Part shown: positions 9,601-16,899 of the stretch, one piece after another
Layout: each line of letters begins with the position of its first letter
Position numbering within the stretch: position 1 is the stretch's first letter
From: Christensenella minuta
Lineage (GTDB): Bacteria > Bacillota > Clostridia > Christensenellales > Christensenellaceae
Length of the DNA: 64,000 nucleotides
Direction of reading: 5' to 3'
Assembly: GCF_003628755.1 (NCBI RefSeq)
Contig: NZ_CP029256.1
Location: 1,383,585 to 1,447,584 of the forward strand
Translations under genes and position numbers: made by a program
Notes under the pieces: generated by a model
Told to the model about the DNA's origin: nothing
The model's database searches: none
What the model saw: the letters and a program-made list of their open reading frames with translations, nothing else

Positions 9601-10432
9601 CCACCGTGCCCGCCGCGCCCTGCGCTGGAACGGTTCCATCCGTGGTATACAAAATCTTCTCGTCCTCCGCCGAGGCACGCAGGGTCACCTGCGTTCCCGC
9701 CGCGACCGTGCCCGGCGCGGGATCCGCCGTTACCGTTCCGCTCTTCTGCACGGTATAGGCCGCCGAAGCAGGCTCACTGCTTTTGAGGCCCGCCTTCCGC
9801 GCGCTTGCCAAAATCCTGCTGTCCTCCGCCAGCGTCAGTTTGTCCGCCGGATTATACAGCGAAGCGCCGGGGAGCTTCGGCGACGTTCCGTCCAGCGTAT
9901 AGTAGATCTCCGCGTCCGCCGTTTCGCTCGAAAGCCCAAGCCGCGTGCCCGCCGGATATTCCCCGGCCGCGGGGCCGAAGGCAACCGGCTTGCATGCTGC
10001 CGGCATAAACCGCGCGTTACCGGACGCAACCGGATCATATTCTTCACCCGCCGTCACGTCGATAAACGCGACGCCCACGCCGTCGAACTCCTCCTGCGTA
10101 AGCACTCCGTCCGCCACCGCCTGCGCAATCGCTTCCCGAAGCGACACCGTTCCCGTATACGGGATGCGTTCCGTCATCCTTGCTTCCTTGTTTTTCAGGG
10201 TGAACATCAGCATATAATAAATCGTTTCCCCGCCCGCAGGCGCAGTATCGGCTATCCGGACCGTAGTATCCTCTTCTGCCGCGTAAAGGTCCCCCTCTTC
10301 CGGCGGATCACAATTTTCAAAAACCAGGGAAAGCTTCGCAGGACCCTCCTCCGCAAATGCGAACGACGCGCAGGAAAATACCGCGCTCACCGCTAAAACC
10401 ACTGTCAATAACAGACATACCGTTCTTTTCAT
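6656..10432 (-). CDS. Secreted, anchored papain-like (C1) protein with permuted catalytic halves
   Basis: 1258 residues. Signal peptide MKRTVCLLLTVVLAVSAVFS; start chosen at the ATG eight bases after GGAG. Domains: two chitobiase/CHB_HEX_C-like modules (about 150-228, 232-315), a PPC-like module (about 322-430), a C1-peptidase C-half (about 437-625) with GGGHAISLVGWDD (His579) and AKNNYG (Asn616), a lectin-like module (about 640-790), then at about 876-921 the C1 N-half FDLRDIGAVTPVKNQG...PSCWTFATMSSAES (Gln891, Cys897), a bacterial Ig-like (Big_2) module, a C-terminal module shared with the 1704-residue adhesin, PQTGD (about 1221), membrane helix and RRRAGK. In the family the Cys half normally precedes the His half, so this is rearranged. 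Likely a surface cysteine protease or adhesin. Confidence 0.85.
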   Translation of the reverse strand: MKRTVCLLLTVVLAVSAVFSCASFAFAEEGPAKLSLVFENCDPPEEGDLYAAEEDTTVRIADTAPAGGETIYYMLMFTLKNKEARMTERIPYTGTVSLREAIAQAVADGVLTQEEFDGVGVAFIDVTAGEEYDPVASGNARFMPAACKPVAFGPAAGEYPAGTRLGLSSETADAEIYYTLDGTSPKLPGASLYNPADKLTLAEDSRILASARKAGLKSSEPASAAYTVQKSGTVTADPAPGTVAAGTQVTLRASAEDEKILYTTDGTVPAQGAAGTVDSGSATAAVMIDRDTVINARTYKDGTAPGDVQRFSYTAGGAGDAYEPNDTQETAASVSFPSKIRATIHSAEDVDYYKFHYSYATPIELLLFQPDEEGAAYSLTLLGSGGAEVAASALAGDQRITAELAEGDYYAVVKSPGGHFSAKEYTLAVSKQAAEGLDFSEYNMLNAMLNADSSEDCYTPAEGRGGVLSGGDIYMALAYLARWSGPVLEEDDPYMLDEFGGDVSEFTYHQLPARYHLRQAILLPDREKTAEDTLHYKNAIYTYGAIYCGIRHQEGEGGYYDATGSYYFKPEADMAGGGHAISLVGWDDTVPAEQFTVTVDGKPYTPAGDGAFIAKNNYGTEKGQNGFFYISYYSADLSANPAAAVFVDDPANDYDNIYQYDPLGYTNLYEPSQYSRGKVLYTKNVFTAADRQDVKAVSFYSMHEDQDYDVYLEVNGETRHVASGTHKYKGYYTVELGEGLPVGAGEEFSVTVRLQNRDGSDVVAAVEMPITGRSDRARAQAGQSFTSTDGRDWTDISAKYSANNCIKAFTDGAGGGTDDSSQGGAGRAFSAAQLESAGELSAPAAAADSASNSGQNKTSILPQGRTADPVTKLPEKFDLRDIGAVTPVKNQGWIPSCWTFATMSSAESILLRQNNIAEQMGVESVSIDSVDTVCLEVGQTADFSAAAAVTPNEEEFSGIRWSYAGDLDSIDIRTEAGRSGETAVLFTAKATGTVVVTATSTADDTRSVSKTVTIVQEAQIPGAEGKEIVSLPKREGGLDLGKIKEALSALSPQQALLIPVGEGTAVPQEIFEQIKGQDKTIIFAVLDDAGKVVARFVFHGTDIAAAMDMSLAFSNTPGEAAKNAAVFPQGTKLLFLNFGHSGALPGKATVSVLAVPPFGAGEETYLYYFNGTGYDDISTQNVDSAGYAAFTLRHCSEYVLANRKQAESSVPADDGAKQEDGPQTGDTKDMTPWIVIAVIAGAAAAAAVILLLRRRAGK

Positions 10433-10494
10433 TTTATCTGCTCCGCCTCCATAGCCGTGCCTGTAGTGCACACCGTCAATTTTTATCCGGTATT

Positions 10495-10503
10495 ATTATA
10501 TCA
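10495..10503 (-). promoter_or_regulatory. Extended -10 promoter of the C1 surface protein
   Basis: Minus-strand TGATATAAT (TATAAT at 10495-10500) about 63 bases upstream of the start codon; -35 region is poor, which would fit an activator-dependent promoter. Confidence 0.45.
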
Positions 10504-10723
10504 TGCCTGCAGTAAGCCCGCATTACCGGATGGGTAAAATTTAAAATATTTCACGGAATCCCATCCACGCATTTTTGTGTCGCAGCGCGCCGCCGTTATG
10601 AACCGGCAAATCCTGCGGACGCCTTTCGCCGTATTTTTTCAAGCGGCCCTCAAACGCTCTTGCTTTCGGCCCGGCGGCATCAGTTCTTCACTTGGCCGGA
10701 CAGGGCGGCGGCGACTTCCCGCG

Positions 10724-10752
10724 TTGAAATTCCACTTCCGGTCCGGTATAAT
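10724..10752 (+). promoter_or_regulatory. Promoter of the LytTR response regulator
   Basis: TTGAAA (10724-10729), 17-base spacer, TATAAT (10747-10752); start codon 32 bases downstream. Confidence 0.7.
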
Positions 10753-10784
10753 ATTAACGATAAAAGATGAAGGGAGAAATGTGG

Positions 10785-11495
10785 ATGTACCGGGCCGCGA
10801 TCTGTGAAGACGATCCAACTGTATCAAAGGACCTGCATGGCCTTTGCCGCCAAATTTTATCAGAGAGTGGTATCTCTTTCGATATTACGGTTTTTTCCGG
10901 CCCTGAGGCCCTGCTCCGCATGCTGGAGAAAGACCCGGCGGCCTTCCATGTCCTGCTCCTTGATATCAAAATGGAGCCCATGAGCGGCCTCGAACTCGCA
11001 CGCCGCCTGCGGGAGGCAGGCAACCGCGTCAGTATTATTTTTGCAACAGGATATGAGGAATACCTGCGGGAAGGCTATGACGTCCAGCCCGTGCATTTCC
11101 TTTTAAAACCAGTCACAAAGGCGGCGCTGCAAAAGGCGTTCGACACCGATCTCAAGCTTAACCATATCTCCAAAACGGTTTCGCTGGAATATGGAAGCAG
11201 ACGTTTCTCTTTTGACGCAGACCATATTTTATATTTGGAGAGTCAGGACCACAATCTGCATGTCTGGCTGGAAAACGATATGCGTTCTTTTCGCATTCCG
11301 CTGCACCGAATGCAGGAGGCGCTCCCCGCAGGCCGGTTTTGCCGCTGCCATAACAGCTTTATTGTAAATCTATCATATATCCGGGAAATCACGCGCACGG
11401 AGGTTCGCCTTAATAACGGCAAAACGCTTCCGATCGGCCGCAATTATTCCCGCAGCCTGCAAAGCGCGTTCACCCGTTTTTTAAACCTCGGATAA
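10785..11495 (+). CDS. LytTR-family response regulator
   Basis: 236 residues. Receiver domain 1-125 with acidic pair EDD (8-10), phosphoacceptor Asp60 in LLLDIKMEPMSG, and Lys108 in HFLLKPV; LytTR DNA-binding domain about 135-236 (FSFDADHILYLESQDHNLHV, CRCHNSFIVNLSYIREI, LPIGRNYSRSL). This class (AgrA, LytR, VirR) binds paired 9-bp direct repeats and controls secreted or surface factors. The start is the third of three close in-frame ATGs, eight bases after AAGGGAG. The last 15 bases overlap the 3' end of the convergent histidine kinase gene. Confidence 0.93.
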   Translation: MYRAAICEDDPTVSKDLHGLCRQILSESGISFDITVFSGPEALLRMLEKDPAAFHVLLLDIKMEPMSGLELARRLREAGNRVSIIFATGYEEYLREGYDVQPVHFLLKPVTKAALQKAFDTDLKLNHISKTVSLEYGSRRFSFDADHILYLESQDHNLHVWLENDMRSFRIPLHRMQEALPAGRFCRCHNSFIVNLSYIREITRTEVRLNNGKTLPIGRNYSRSLQSAFTRFLNLG

Positions 11496-13157
11496 CTTTT
11501 CTTTTTCTGTCAGCCGCAGGGCGGTCTGCAGGCGAAACACGCCTCCGGAGCTGCTGATATCCAGAACTCCACCGTATTTTTTCGCGGTCTCTTCCATCAG
11601 GCGCATCCCATATCCGTGGGCGGCCGCATCCGCTTTGTCCGTCAGCGGCTTGCCCCTTCTGTCGCTTTTGACCTCTCCCGCGTATGGATTTTCGCAACGT
11701 ATTGCAAGATAGTTTCCCTTTTTACTGATATTCAGGCAGATATACCGCTTCGCTGGATCGATAACCGTTTCGCATCCCCGCACCGCATTATCGAGCATAT
11801 TCATCAGCAGACTGCTTAGATCGCTGTCGGCGATCCCGAGTTTTTGGGGCACGGCAGCGACCGCTTCAAACCGAATGCTTCCTTCCGCCGCCCGTGCCGC
11901 ATAGCTTTGCAAAATGGCGTTGAGTAAAAAATTCCCCGTAAACCGCGTACGCATCATACCCGCTTCCTGTCCGTTCAAATCTTTCAGGTAGTTTCCAAGC
12001 CCTTCCACGTCCCCTTCCCGGTACAGAAAGTTCATTGCCGCCAGATGATTTTTTATCTCGTGCCGCATCGCGGCGTTCTCCCGCGCACTGCGCTCGATAG
12101 CGCGGTAGCTTCTGGAAATCAATTCGTTTTTCATGGCAAGCGCCTGCCGTCCGGCTTGCTCCCGGGCCGCCGCGCGCACCGCGCAAAAGACGGAAACGGC
12201 AATGCTTACGACCAGCAGGTAGGCCGTGAGCCAATAGATCAGTCCGCTATAATACCCGGCCGCCAGGTCCTCAAATTTCATATTGATATAAAAGGCAAAA
12301 TAACTCCCGCAGGCAAGCGAAATGACGAAGGCGGCTGCGAGTACGGCTGCCGCACATAAGCTGAGTCTGCCAAAATACCGCCACATTCCGTATTTTCGGT
12401 TGAGCCATAGATAAACGACAATTAATATTGCCGGAAGAAATTCAAAAAAAGGATGATGGAAAACAGAGACCATTCCCTCTGGCAGGAAAATGATTCCCAT
12501 CCCTTCCGTCATGCGGCAAAACAGCATGGCCAGCGCGGCAGCCGCGAGCAGGAGGAGGCTGAAATCCTTTTTTCGCATAAACAGGCTAAACAGAAACAAG
12601 CCGCACGCGGCCACAAAAACGCATCCGTAAATGCCCGCGCGTATCCCATAGTAGTTGGCATATGCATACGCCTGGCCGTCCTCGATCCATACGGAGGTTA
12701 TAAAGGGGACCGGCGTCATATATTCTTCGTCCGTTCCCAAAAAGCGGTACCGCATAGCGAGCGGCTTACCTGCATAATCTTCGGGCAGATCGATCTCTAC
12801 GGAAGCCGCCGGGCTTCCCGGCGCAATCCGCTCGGAATAAAGTTCCCGCCCGTCCAGTTCAAATGCAACTTCGCCCGCTGAAGACAGAAAAACCAGCTTT
12901 CCGTCCGCGGGCCCCTGCGGAAGCCGTGCGGAAAGCACGTAGGTATCTCCGCTGTCCAGGCCTTCGACGCTTCCGTAGGCATCGACGGGGCACGGCGTTT
13001 TTACGCCGTCTTCGCCAATCCGGTACGCTTCGTTCCACACGATATAGGACTGTGTTTGCCGGAAGTAGGTAAATGTAAATAAAAAGCCTGCTATCCCGGC
13101 ACAAATCAAAACGAAGGCGAGTATCCCCATCCACAATGAGATATTTTTCCGTTTCAT
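11481..13157 (-). CDS. GHKL sensor histidine kinase (7TM-type), partner of the LytTR regulator
   Basis: 558 residues. One N-terminal membrane segment (about 8-30), an extracytoplasmic domain of roughly 160 residues, then a block of hydrophobic segments (about 190-340) as in 7TMR-DISM kinases, a coiled linker, and a catalytic part: H-box AAMRHEIKNHLAAMNF (His366), N-box LLMNMLDNAVRGCE, and G-box AHGYGMRLMEETAKKYGG, followed by DISSSGGVFRLQTAL. The HEIKNH form is typical of AgrC/LytS-like HPK10 kinases that pair with LytTR regulators. ATG chosen eight bases after AGGG. It is convergent with, not co-transcribed with, its likely partner. Confidence 0.88.
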   Translation of the reverse strand: MKRKNISLWMGILAFVLICAGIAGFLFTFTYFRQTQSYIVWNEAYRIGEDGVKTPCPVDAYGSVEGLDSGDTYVLSARLPQGPADGKLVFLSSAGEVAFELDGRELYSERIAPGSPAASVEIDLPEDYAGKPLAMRYRFLGTDEEYMTPVPFITSVWIEDGQAYAYANYYGIRAGIYGCVFVAACGLFLFSLFMRKKDFSLLLLAAAALAMLFCRMTEGMGIIFLPEGMVSVFHHPFFEFLPAILIVVYLWLNRKYGMWRYFGRLSLCAAAVLAAAFVISLACGSYFAFYINMKFEDLAAGYYSGLIYWLTAYLLVVSIAVSVFCAVRAAAREQAGRQALAMKNELISRSYRAIERSARENAAMRHEIKNHLAAMNFLYREGDVEGLGNYLKDLNGQEAGMMRTRFTGNFLLNAILQSYAARAAEGSIRFEAVAAVPQKLGIADSDLSSLLMNMLDNAVRGCETVIDPAKRYICLNISKKGNYLAIRCENPYAGEVKSDRRGKPLTDKADAAAHGYGMRLMEETAKKYGGVLDISSSGGVFRLQTALRLTEKEKLSEV

Positions 13158-13263
13158 CGCTTTTTCCCTTTGTCCGTTCCATACATTGGCAAACATTCTG
13201 CCGCCGCCCGTTTCAAGCATCTCACATTTTATTCTTTCCGTCAAATCTTTTGCCGCTCCGTGC

Positions 13264-13294
13264 CGTTTACGGCCTGGAACCGGTTGTTTACGGC
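13264..13294. promoter_or_regulatory. Candidate LytTR binding site (paired direct repeat)
   Basis: GTTTACGGC occurs at 13264-13272 and 13286-13294, a 9-bp direct repeat with a 13-bp gap, the geometry known for AgrA/AlgR-type LytTR sites. It ends eight bases before the putative -35 of the repeat-protein gene. Confidence 0.4.
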
Positions 13295-13301
13295 TTCGCT
13301 G

Positions 13302-13331
13302 TTGAATGCGCCGGAGCTTTCACAGTAAAAT
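13302..13331 (+). promoter_or_regulatory. Putative promoter of the repeat-protein gene
   Basis: TTGAAT (13302-13307), 18-base spacer, TAAAAT (13326-13331); the leader would be about 190 bases. Confidence 0.45.
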
Positions 13332-13394
13332 ACAGGTAAGAGAAATTTTTCATTTTAAACGGAATAACACATATATCCATTGGGAAAGGCAATA

Positions 13395-13492
13395 CCCGCG
13401 CAGTGCTGAGAAACAGCGGCACCGCGGATTTTGCAAGCCGCAAATGCAAAAGCCGCGGAAACTCCCGGCCGGATGAATGAAAGTCCGGCCGG
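13395..13492 (+). other. Structured leader with mutually exclusive hairpins
   Basis: Three potential hairpins precede the repeat-protein gene: (1) 13395-13427, closing CCGCG with CGCGG; (2) 13422-13435 with 13445-13458, a 14-bp stem with one mismatch; (3) 13465-13473 with 13484-13492, perfect CCGGCCGGA/TCCGGCCGG. Hairpins 1 and 2 share 13422-13427, so they exclude each other. It does not match riboswitch classes I can recall. Confidence 0.4.
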
Positions 13493-13528
13493 TCTCTGAA
13501 ACACAAAAAAACAGCAGGAGGAAAAAAC

Positions 13529-14914
13529 ATGAAAAAAAAGATCGTATGCGTTTTGTTATCGTTTGTGCTGGTATTGGCGCTTATACCGACAGCATTTGCG
13601 GTCGCGGATGTTTGTACGATTACCGTGACGGTAAAGGACGCAGATGAGACGGAGACCTTGATTGCGGGAGCCGAGGTAAACCTGGGCAATTTCAGCGAAA
13701 CGACCGCTCCTACCGGATCATGCACGCTCGTCGTCCCACAGGGAACAAGCGGGAACCTAACCGTATATAAAGACGGATGGGTGATTTTTTCCACGGAAAT
13801 CACGGCGCAGGACACAGCGGGCGAAATCCTCTCCCGCGAGGTTTTCCTTACCAAGAACATCTGGACGCTTACCGGCACCGTAACGAACGAAGACGGCGTC
13901 CCTGTTCCCGACGCAGAGGTGAGCTGGGGCAGATATGAAACAACGTCCGGCCCTGACGGTAAATATGCCCTGGACGACCTTCCGGCGGGGACGGCTAACT
14001 TCACGGTATATGCGGAAGGCTATGTCGTCTATTCCGAGGCAAATATGGAAGTGCGGCACGGCATGCCGGAGAAAAACGTCGCGCTGAACTTCCACACGCT
14101 TTCCGGGGAAATCACGGATGAAGACGGCAACCCCGTTTCCGGAGCGGAGGTAAATTGGGGCAACTATGCCGCGTTCACGGATGATAACGGCTATTACAGC
14201 ATGAAAGTCCTTGCGGGAACCGCAAACCTTATCGCATATAAGGAAGGCTACGTTATCTATTCTTATCCTGCCTTCACCGTAAGCGGCGCTGCGGCGGAAG
14301 AGGATATTGTCCTTTCGCTCCCGCCCCACACGCTGGAAGGAACCATAACAGACGCAGCCGGCAACCCTGTTCCCGGCGCTGAGGTGAATTGGGGCAACTA
14401 TGCCGCGTTTACGGACGATAACGGCCATTACAGCATGCAGGTTCCGGCGGGGACGAACAGTCTTACCGTATATGCGGACGGATTCCTGATTTTTGCGGAA
14501 CCCGGCTTCGCCGTAGCGAACGGCACAATTGAGAAAAACATCGTCCTGGAAGCCAACCTTTGTACGCTTGCGGGGACGGTAACGGACGCAAACGGCAAAC
14601 CTGTTTCCGGAGCGGAAGTGAACTGGGGCAACTATGCCGCGTTCACGGACGATAACGGCTATTACAGCATGGAGGTCACAGGCGGGATCGCAAACCTGAC
14701 GGTATGCATAGACGGCTCCGCCGTATACAGCGAGAAAGATTTTGCCGTAGGAAACGGCATTCTGAACGAAAAGAATATCGTCCTCAACACGGCGGCAAAC
14801 CCTGCCGCGCCCAAGACCGGAGACGGCACGACAGCGCTTCCCTATGTTTTCCTCGCGGGAGCAAGCCTTGCTGTCCTGTACCTTACGCTGAGAAAACGTC
14901 ATGCCTATAAATAA
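13529..14914 (+). CDS. Secreted protein built of five carboxypeptidase-regulatory-like repeats
   Basis: 461 residues. Signal peptide MKKKIVCVLLSFVLVLALIP ending at AFA; strong AGGAGG site. Five repeats of about 78 residues follow, each of form TLxGTVTDxxGxPVxGAEVN-WG-Y with (D)DNGYYSM and GTANLTVYxEGYVIYS, the pattern of carboxypeptidase regulatory-like (transthyretin-like) beta-sandwich domains. The C-terminus has PKTGD (428-432), a hydrophobic helix and KRHAYK, a likely cell-wall or membrane anchoring tail. Repeats 3-5 carry nearly identical NWGNYAAFTDDNG blocks. Role probably structural or adhesive at the cell surface; it stands next to the LytTR two-component genes. Confidence 0.85.
   Translation: MKKKIVCVLLSFVLVLALIPTAFAVADVCTITVTVKDADETETLIAGAEVNLGNFSETTAPTGSCTLVVPQGTSGNLTVYKDGWVIFSTEITAQDTAGEILSREVFLTKNIWTLTGTVTNEDGVPVPDAEVSWGRYETTSGPDGKYALDDLPAGTANFTVYAEGYVVYSEANMEVRHGMPEKNVALNFHTLSGEITDEDGNPVSGAEVNWGNYAAFTDDNGYYSMKVLAGTANLIAYKEGYVIYSYPAFTVSGAAAEEDIVLSLPPHTLEGTITDAAGNPVPGAEVNWGNYAAFTDDNGHYSMQVPAGTNSLTVYADGFLIFAEPGFAVANGTIEKNIVLEANLCTLAGTVTDANGKPVSGAEVNWGNYAAFTDDNGYYSMEVTGGIANLTVCIDGSAVYSEKDFAVGNGILNEKNIVLNTAANPAAPKTGDGTTALPYVFLAGASLAVLYLTLRKRHAYK
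14141..14671 (+). repeat. Near-identical 63-bp repeat blocks in the repeat-protein gene
   Basis: Blocks at 14141-14203, 14375-14437 and 14609-14671 are almost identical in DNA and spaced exactly 234 bases (78 codons). The conservation is stronger than in the rest of each repeat, pointing to recent duplication or gene conversion. Confidence 0.8.
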
Positions 14915-14962
14915 TTCGCTTGCCTCCGGCAAGGATTGCAACGCGAATGCAGCGTTAGGCTA

Positions 14963-14998
14963 AACAAAAAGGAGCGAAACAATTCGCTCCTTTTTGTT
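14963..14998. terminator. Bidirectional terminator after the repeat-protein gene
   Basis: Perfect 16-bp stem (14963-14978 with 14983-14998), ACAA loop, with A5/T5 flanks inside the stem. Confidence 0.88.
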
Positions 14999-15106
14999 CC
15001 GGCGAAAAAAGCGGGCAAAGGCTGCCCGGCTGCACTTCCCGCAGCCCGACCGGTTCCGGAAAAAAGACCGCGCCGCTCGGCACAGCCATTTTAATTTATT
15101 TCTTCG

Positions 15107-15877
15107 TTACGGCATCTCCGGCAAAATGTAGGCGGAGCCATCTTCCGCCCGCAACATACAAATCTTCGTACCGTATACCTCCTCAAGGATATCTTTTTTC
15201 AGGATATCCCCCGTAGGGCCATATTCGATCACGCGCCCCTTTTTCATCAGTACGACCTGGTCGCAGTAATGACTCGCAAGGTTTAAATCGTGCAGCACGC
15301 ATACGCACAGCATCCCCCTGCTGCGTACAAGCGAGCGCACCAGCGAAAGGATGCCCACCTGGTGCTTGATATCAAGGCTTGCGACCGGCTCGTCCAGAAG
15401 CAGGATGCTTGACTCCTGGCACAGCGCGCGCGCAATAATCATGCGCTGCCATTCCCCGCCTGAAAGCCCTGTGACAGACCTGTTCTCAAGGTGGCCGATG
15501 CCCGTTTTCCGGATACATTCGCGCGCCAATTCCACATCTTCCGGCGTGTCGCTTTCAAAGGTTTTCTTGTGCGGGTTGCGCCCCATCAGTACAGTCTCAA
15601 GCACGGTAAAATCATATTCCAGAGCGTAATTCTGCGGTACGAGCGCCATTTTTTTGGCAAGCGCTTTCGCGCCCAGCGCGCCTACGTCCCCGCCATCCAG
15701 CCTGACAGTGCCCTGCCGGGGCCTCAAATAGCCTGAGATCACGCGCAGCAGGGTCGTCTTGCCTGCGCCGTTCGGCCCCAGCACGCCCACCATACCGCCG
15801 CTAAGCGTCAGGGAAATATTATGCAGGATGGGCGTATCGTCTATTGTAAGGCATACGTCTTTGATTTCGATACTCAT
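15107..15877 (-). CDS. btuD: Cobalamin/iron-chelate ABC transporter ATPase
   Basis: 256 residues, FecE/BtuD-type ATPase. Walker A GPNGAGKTTLL, signature LSGGEWQRMIIARAL, Walker B SILLLDEPVASLD, and switch His in CVLHDLNLAS are all intact. It energises the permease encoded three bases upstream. Because the operon lies behind a cobalamin riboswitch, the cargo is inferred to be vitamin B12 or a corrinoid precursor rather than a siderophore; sequence alone would not separate the two. Confidence 0.88.
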   Translation of the reverse strand: MSIEIKDVCLTIDDTPILHNISLTLSGGMVGVLGPNGAGKTTLLRVISGYLRPRQGTVRLDGGDVGALGAKALAKKMALVPQNYALEYDFTVLETVLMGRNPHKKTFESDTPEDVELARECIRKTGIGHLENRSVTGLSGGEWQRMIIARALCQESSILLLDEPVASLDIKHQVGILSLVRSLVRSRGMLCVCVLHDLNLASHYCDQVVLMKKGRVIEYGPTGDILKKDILEEVYGTKICMLRAEDGSAYILPEMP

Positions 15878-15880
15878 AGC

Positions 15881-16888
15881 CTATACCCCCTTCCGTCCGC
15901 GCCGCAGTAAAAAAATAAAGAACGGCACGCCCAGTATTGACGTCACGATGCCCACCGGCATCTCCTGTCCGGAAAGTATGACGCGCGCAATGATATCGCA
16001 CACGAGTAAATAAGCGCCTCCGCCCACAAAGCATAAGGGCATCAGCTTTTTGTTATCCGGCCCTGCGGCCATGCGCAAAAGGTGCGGCACCATCAACCCC
16101 ACGAATCCGATAATTCCGCTGACCGAAACCGCCACAGCGGACAGCAGCGAGGTCAGTATAAGCATATTCCTGCGCGTCTTATGCGTATCGACGCCCAAGC
16201 TGCGCGACACCTCGTCCCCGTTGAGCATGATATTTAAGGGCTTTGCATAGAGCATCAGCAATGCCGAGCAAACGAGGACCGCCGGCAGCGCAATAGCTAC
16301 CTTTTCCCACGACATACTTGCGAGGCTGCCCATATTCCACATGACAACATTTTCCATCTTATCGCGGTTTAAAAGCATAATCAGGTAGATAATGGCCGAG
16401 AACATAGCGCTCATGGAAAAGCCGGACAGCAGCAGCGAAAAGGTCGATACCTTGCCGCGTATGCGCGAAATGTTGTACACCACAAGCACGGCAATCAGCG
16501 CGCCCAAAAAGCTGAATACAGCGACCGTTCCCGCGCCGAACACCGTGGCCGTCGTAAAAAACGTCATGGCAACCGTCGCTCCCAGCGCCGCGCCCGAGGA
16601 AACGCCCAGCACAAATGAATCCGCCATCGGGTTTTTGAACACCCCCTGCAGACAGCAGCCTGAAACAGCAAGTGCCGCTCCCACCAAAAAGGCGCCGATT
16701 GCACGGGGGAGGCGGATATTCAAAAAGATATTATACATTGCCTGCGAAGCCGTGCCGTCGAGCACACGCGCAAATTCCGCAAACGAAAAACCCGAACTCC
16801 CCACAAAAAAGGCGCACACAAAGGCGGCAATGCCCCCTAAAATGAGCGCCAGTAAGATCATCTGGAATTTTGCAGGTTTTTTGGCCAT
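15881..16888 (-). CDS. btuC: FecCD/BtuC-type ABC permease
   Basis: 335 residues with about ten hydrophobic segments. FecCD-family signatures are present: LPRAIGAFLVGAALAVSGCCLQGVFKNPMADSFVLGVSSGAALGA, GFVGLMVPHLLRMA and GEMPVGIVTSILGVPFFIFLL-like C-terminal stretch. It forms the membrane channel for the substrate delivered by the lipoprotein encoded upstream (11-base gap) and pairs with the ATPase downstream. Confidence 0.9.
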   Translation of the reverse strand: MAKKPAKFQMILLALILGGIAAFVCAFFVGSSGFSFAEFARVLDGTASQAMYNIFLNIRLPRAIGAFLVGAALAVSGCCLQGVFKNPMADSFVLGVSSGAALGATVAMTFFTTATVFGAGTVAVFSFLGALIAVLVVYNISRIRGKVSTFSLLLSGFSMSAMFSAIIYLIMLLNRDKMENVVMWNMGSLASMSWEKVAIALPAVLVCSALLMLYAKPLNIMLNGDEVSRSLGVDTHKTRRNMLILTSLLSAVAVSVSGIIGFVGLMVPHLLRMAAGPDNKKLMPLCFVGGGAYLLVCDIIARVILSGQEMPVGIVTSILGVPFFIFLLRRGRKGV

Positions 16889-16899
16889 CGGTATCCCCG

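Larger units (their letters stand above)
10433..10784. other. 352-bp divergent intergenic region
   Basis: Holds the extended -10 promoter of the C1 protein, the promoter of the response regulator, and a motif (TCCGGTAT) present at both. An 8-bp inverted repeat, ATCCGGTA (10485-10492) and TACCGGAT (10524-10531), flanks the C1 promoter. Between 10560 and 10720 I see no gene. Confidence 0.5.

Noticed and set aside
7676-10396. Plus-strand frames of 474 and 406 residues opposite the C1 surface protein
   Set aside because: No signal peptide, ribosome-binding site or known domain; the minus-strand gene has all three.
13395-13492. Second c-di-GMP riboswitch before the repeat-protein gene
   Set aside because: GCAAAAGCC resembles a fragment of the aptamer, but the tetraloop, receptor and GGGUUGC arm are missing.
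14141-14671. CRISPR-like array
   Set aside because: Regular repeats at 234-bp spacing are coding, in frame, and belong to protein domains.
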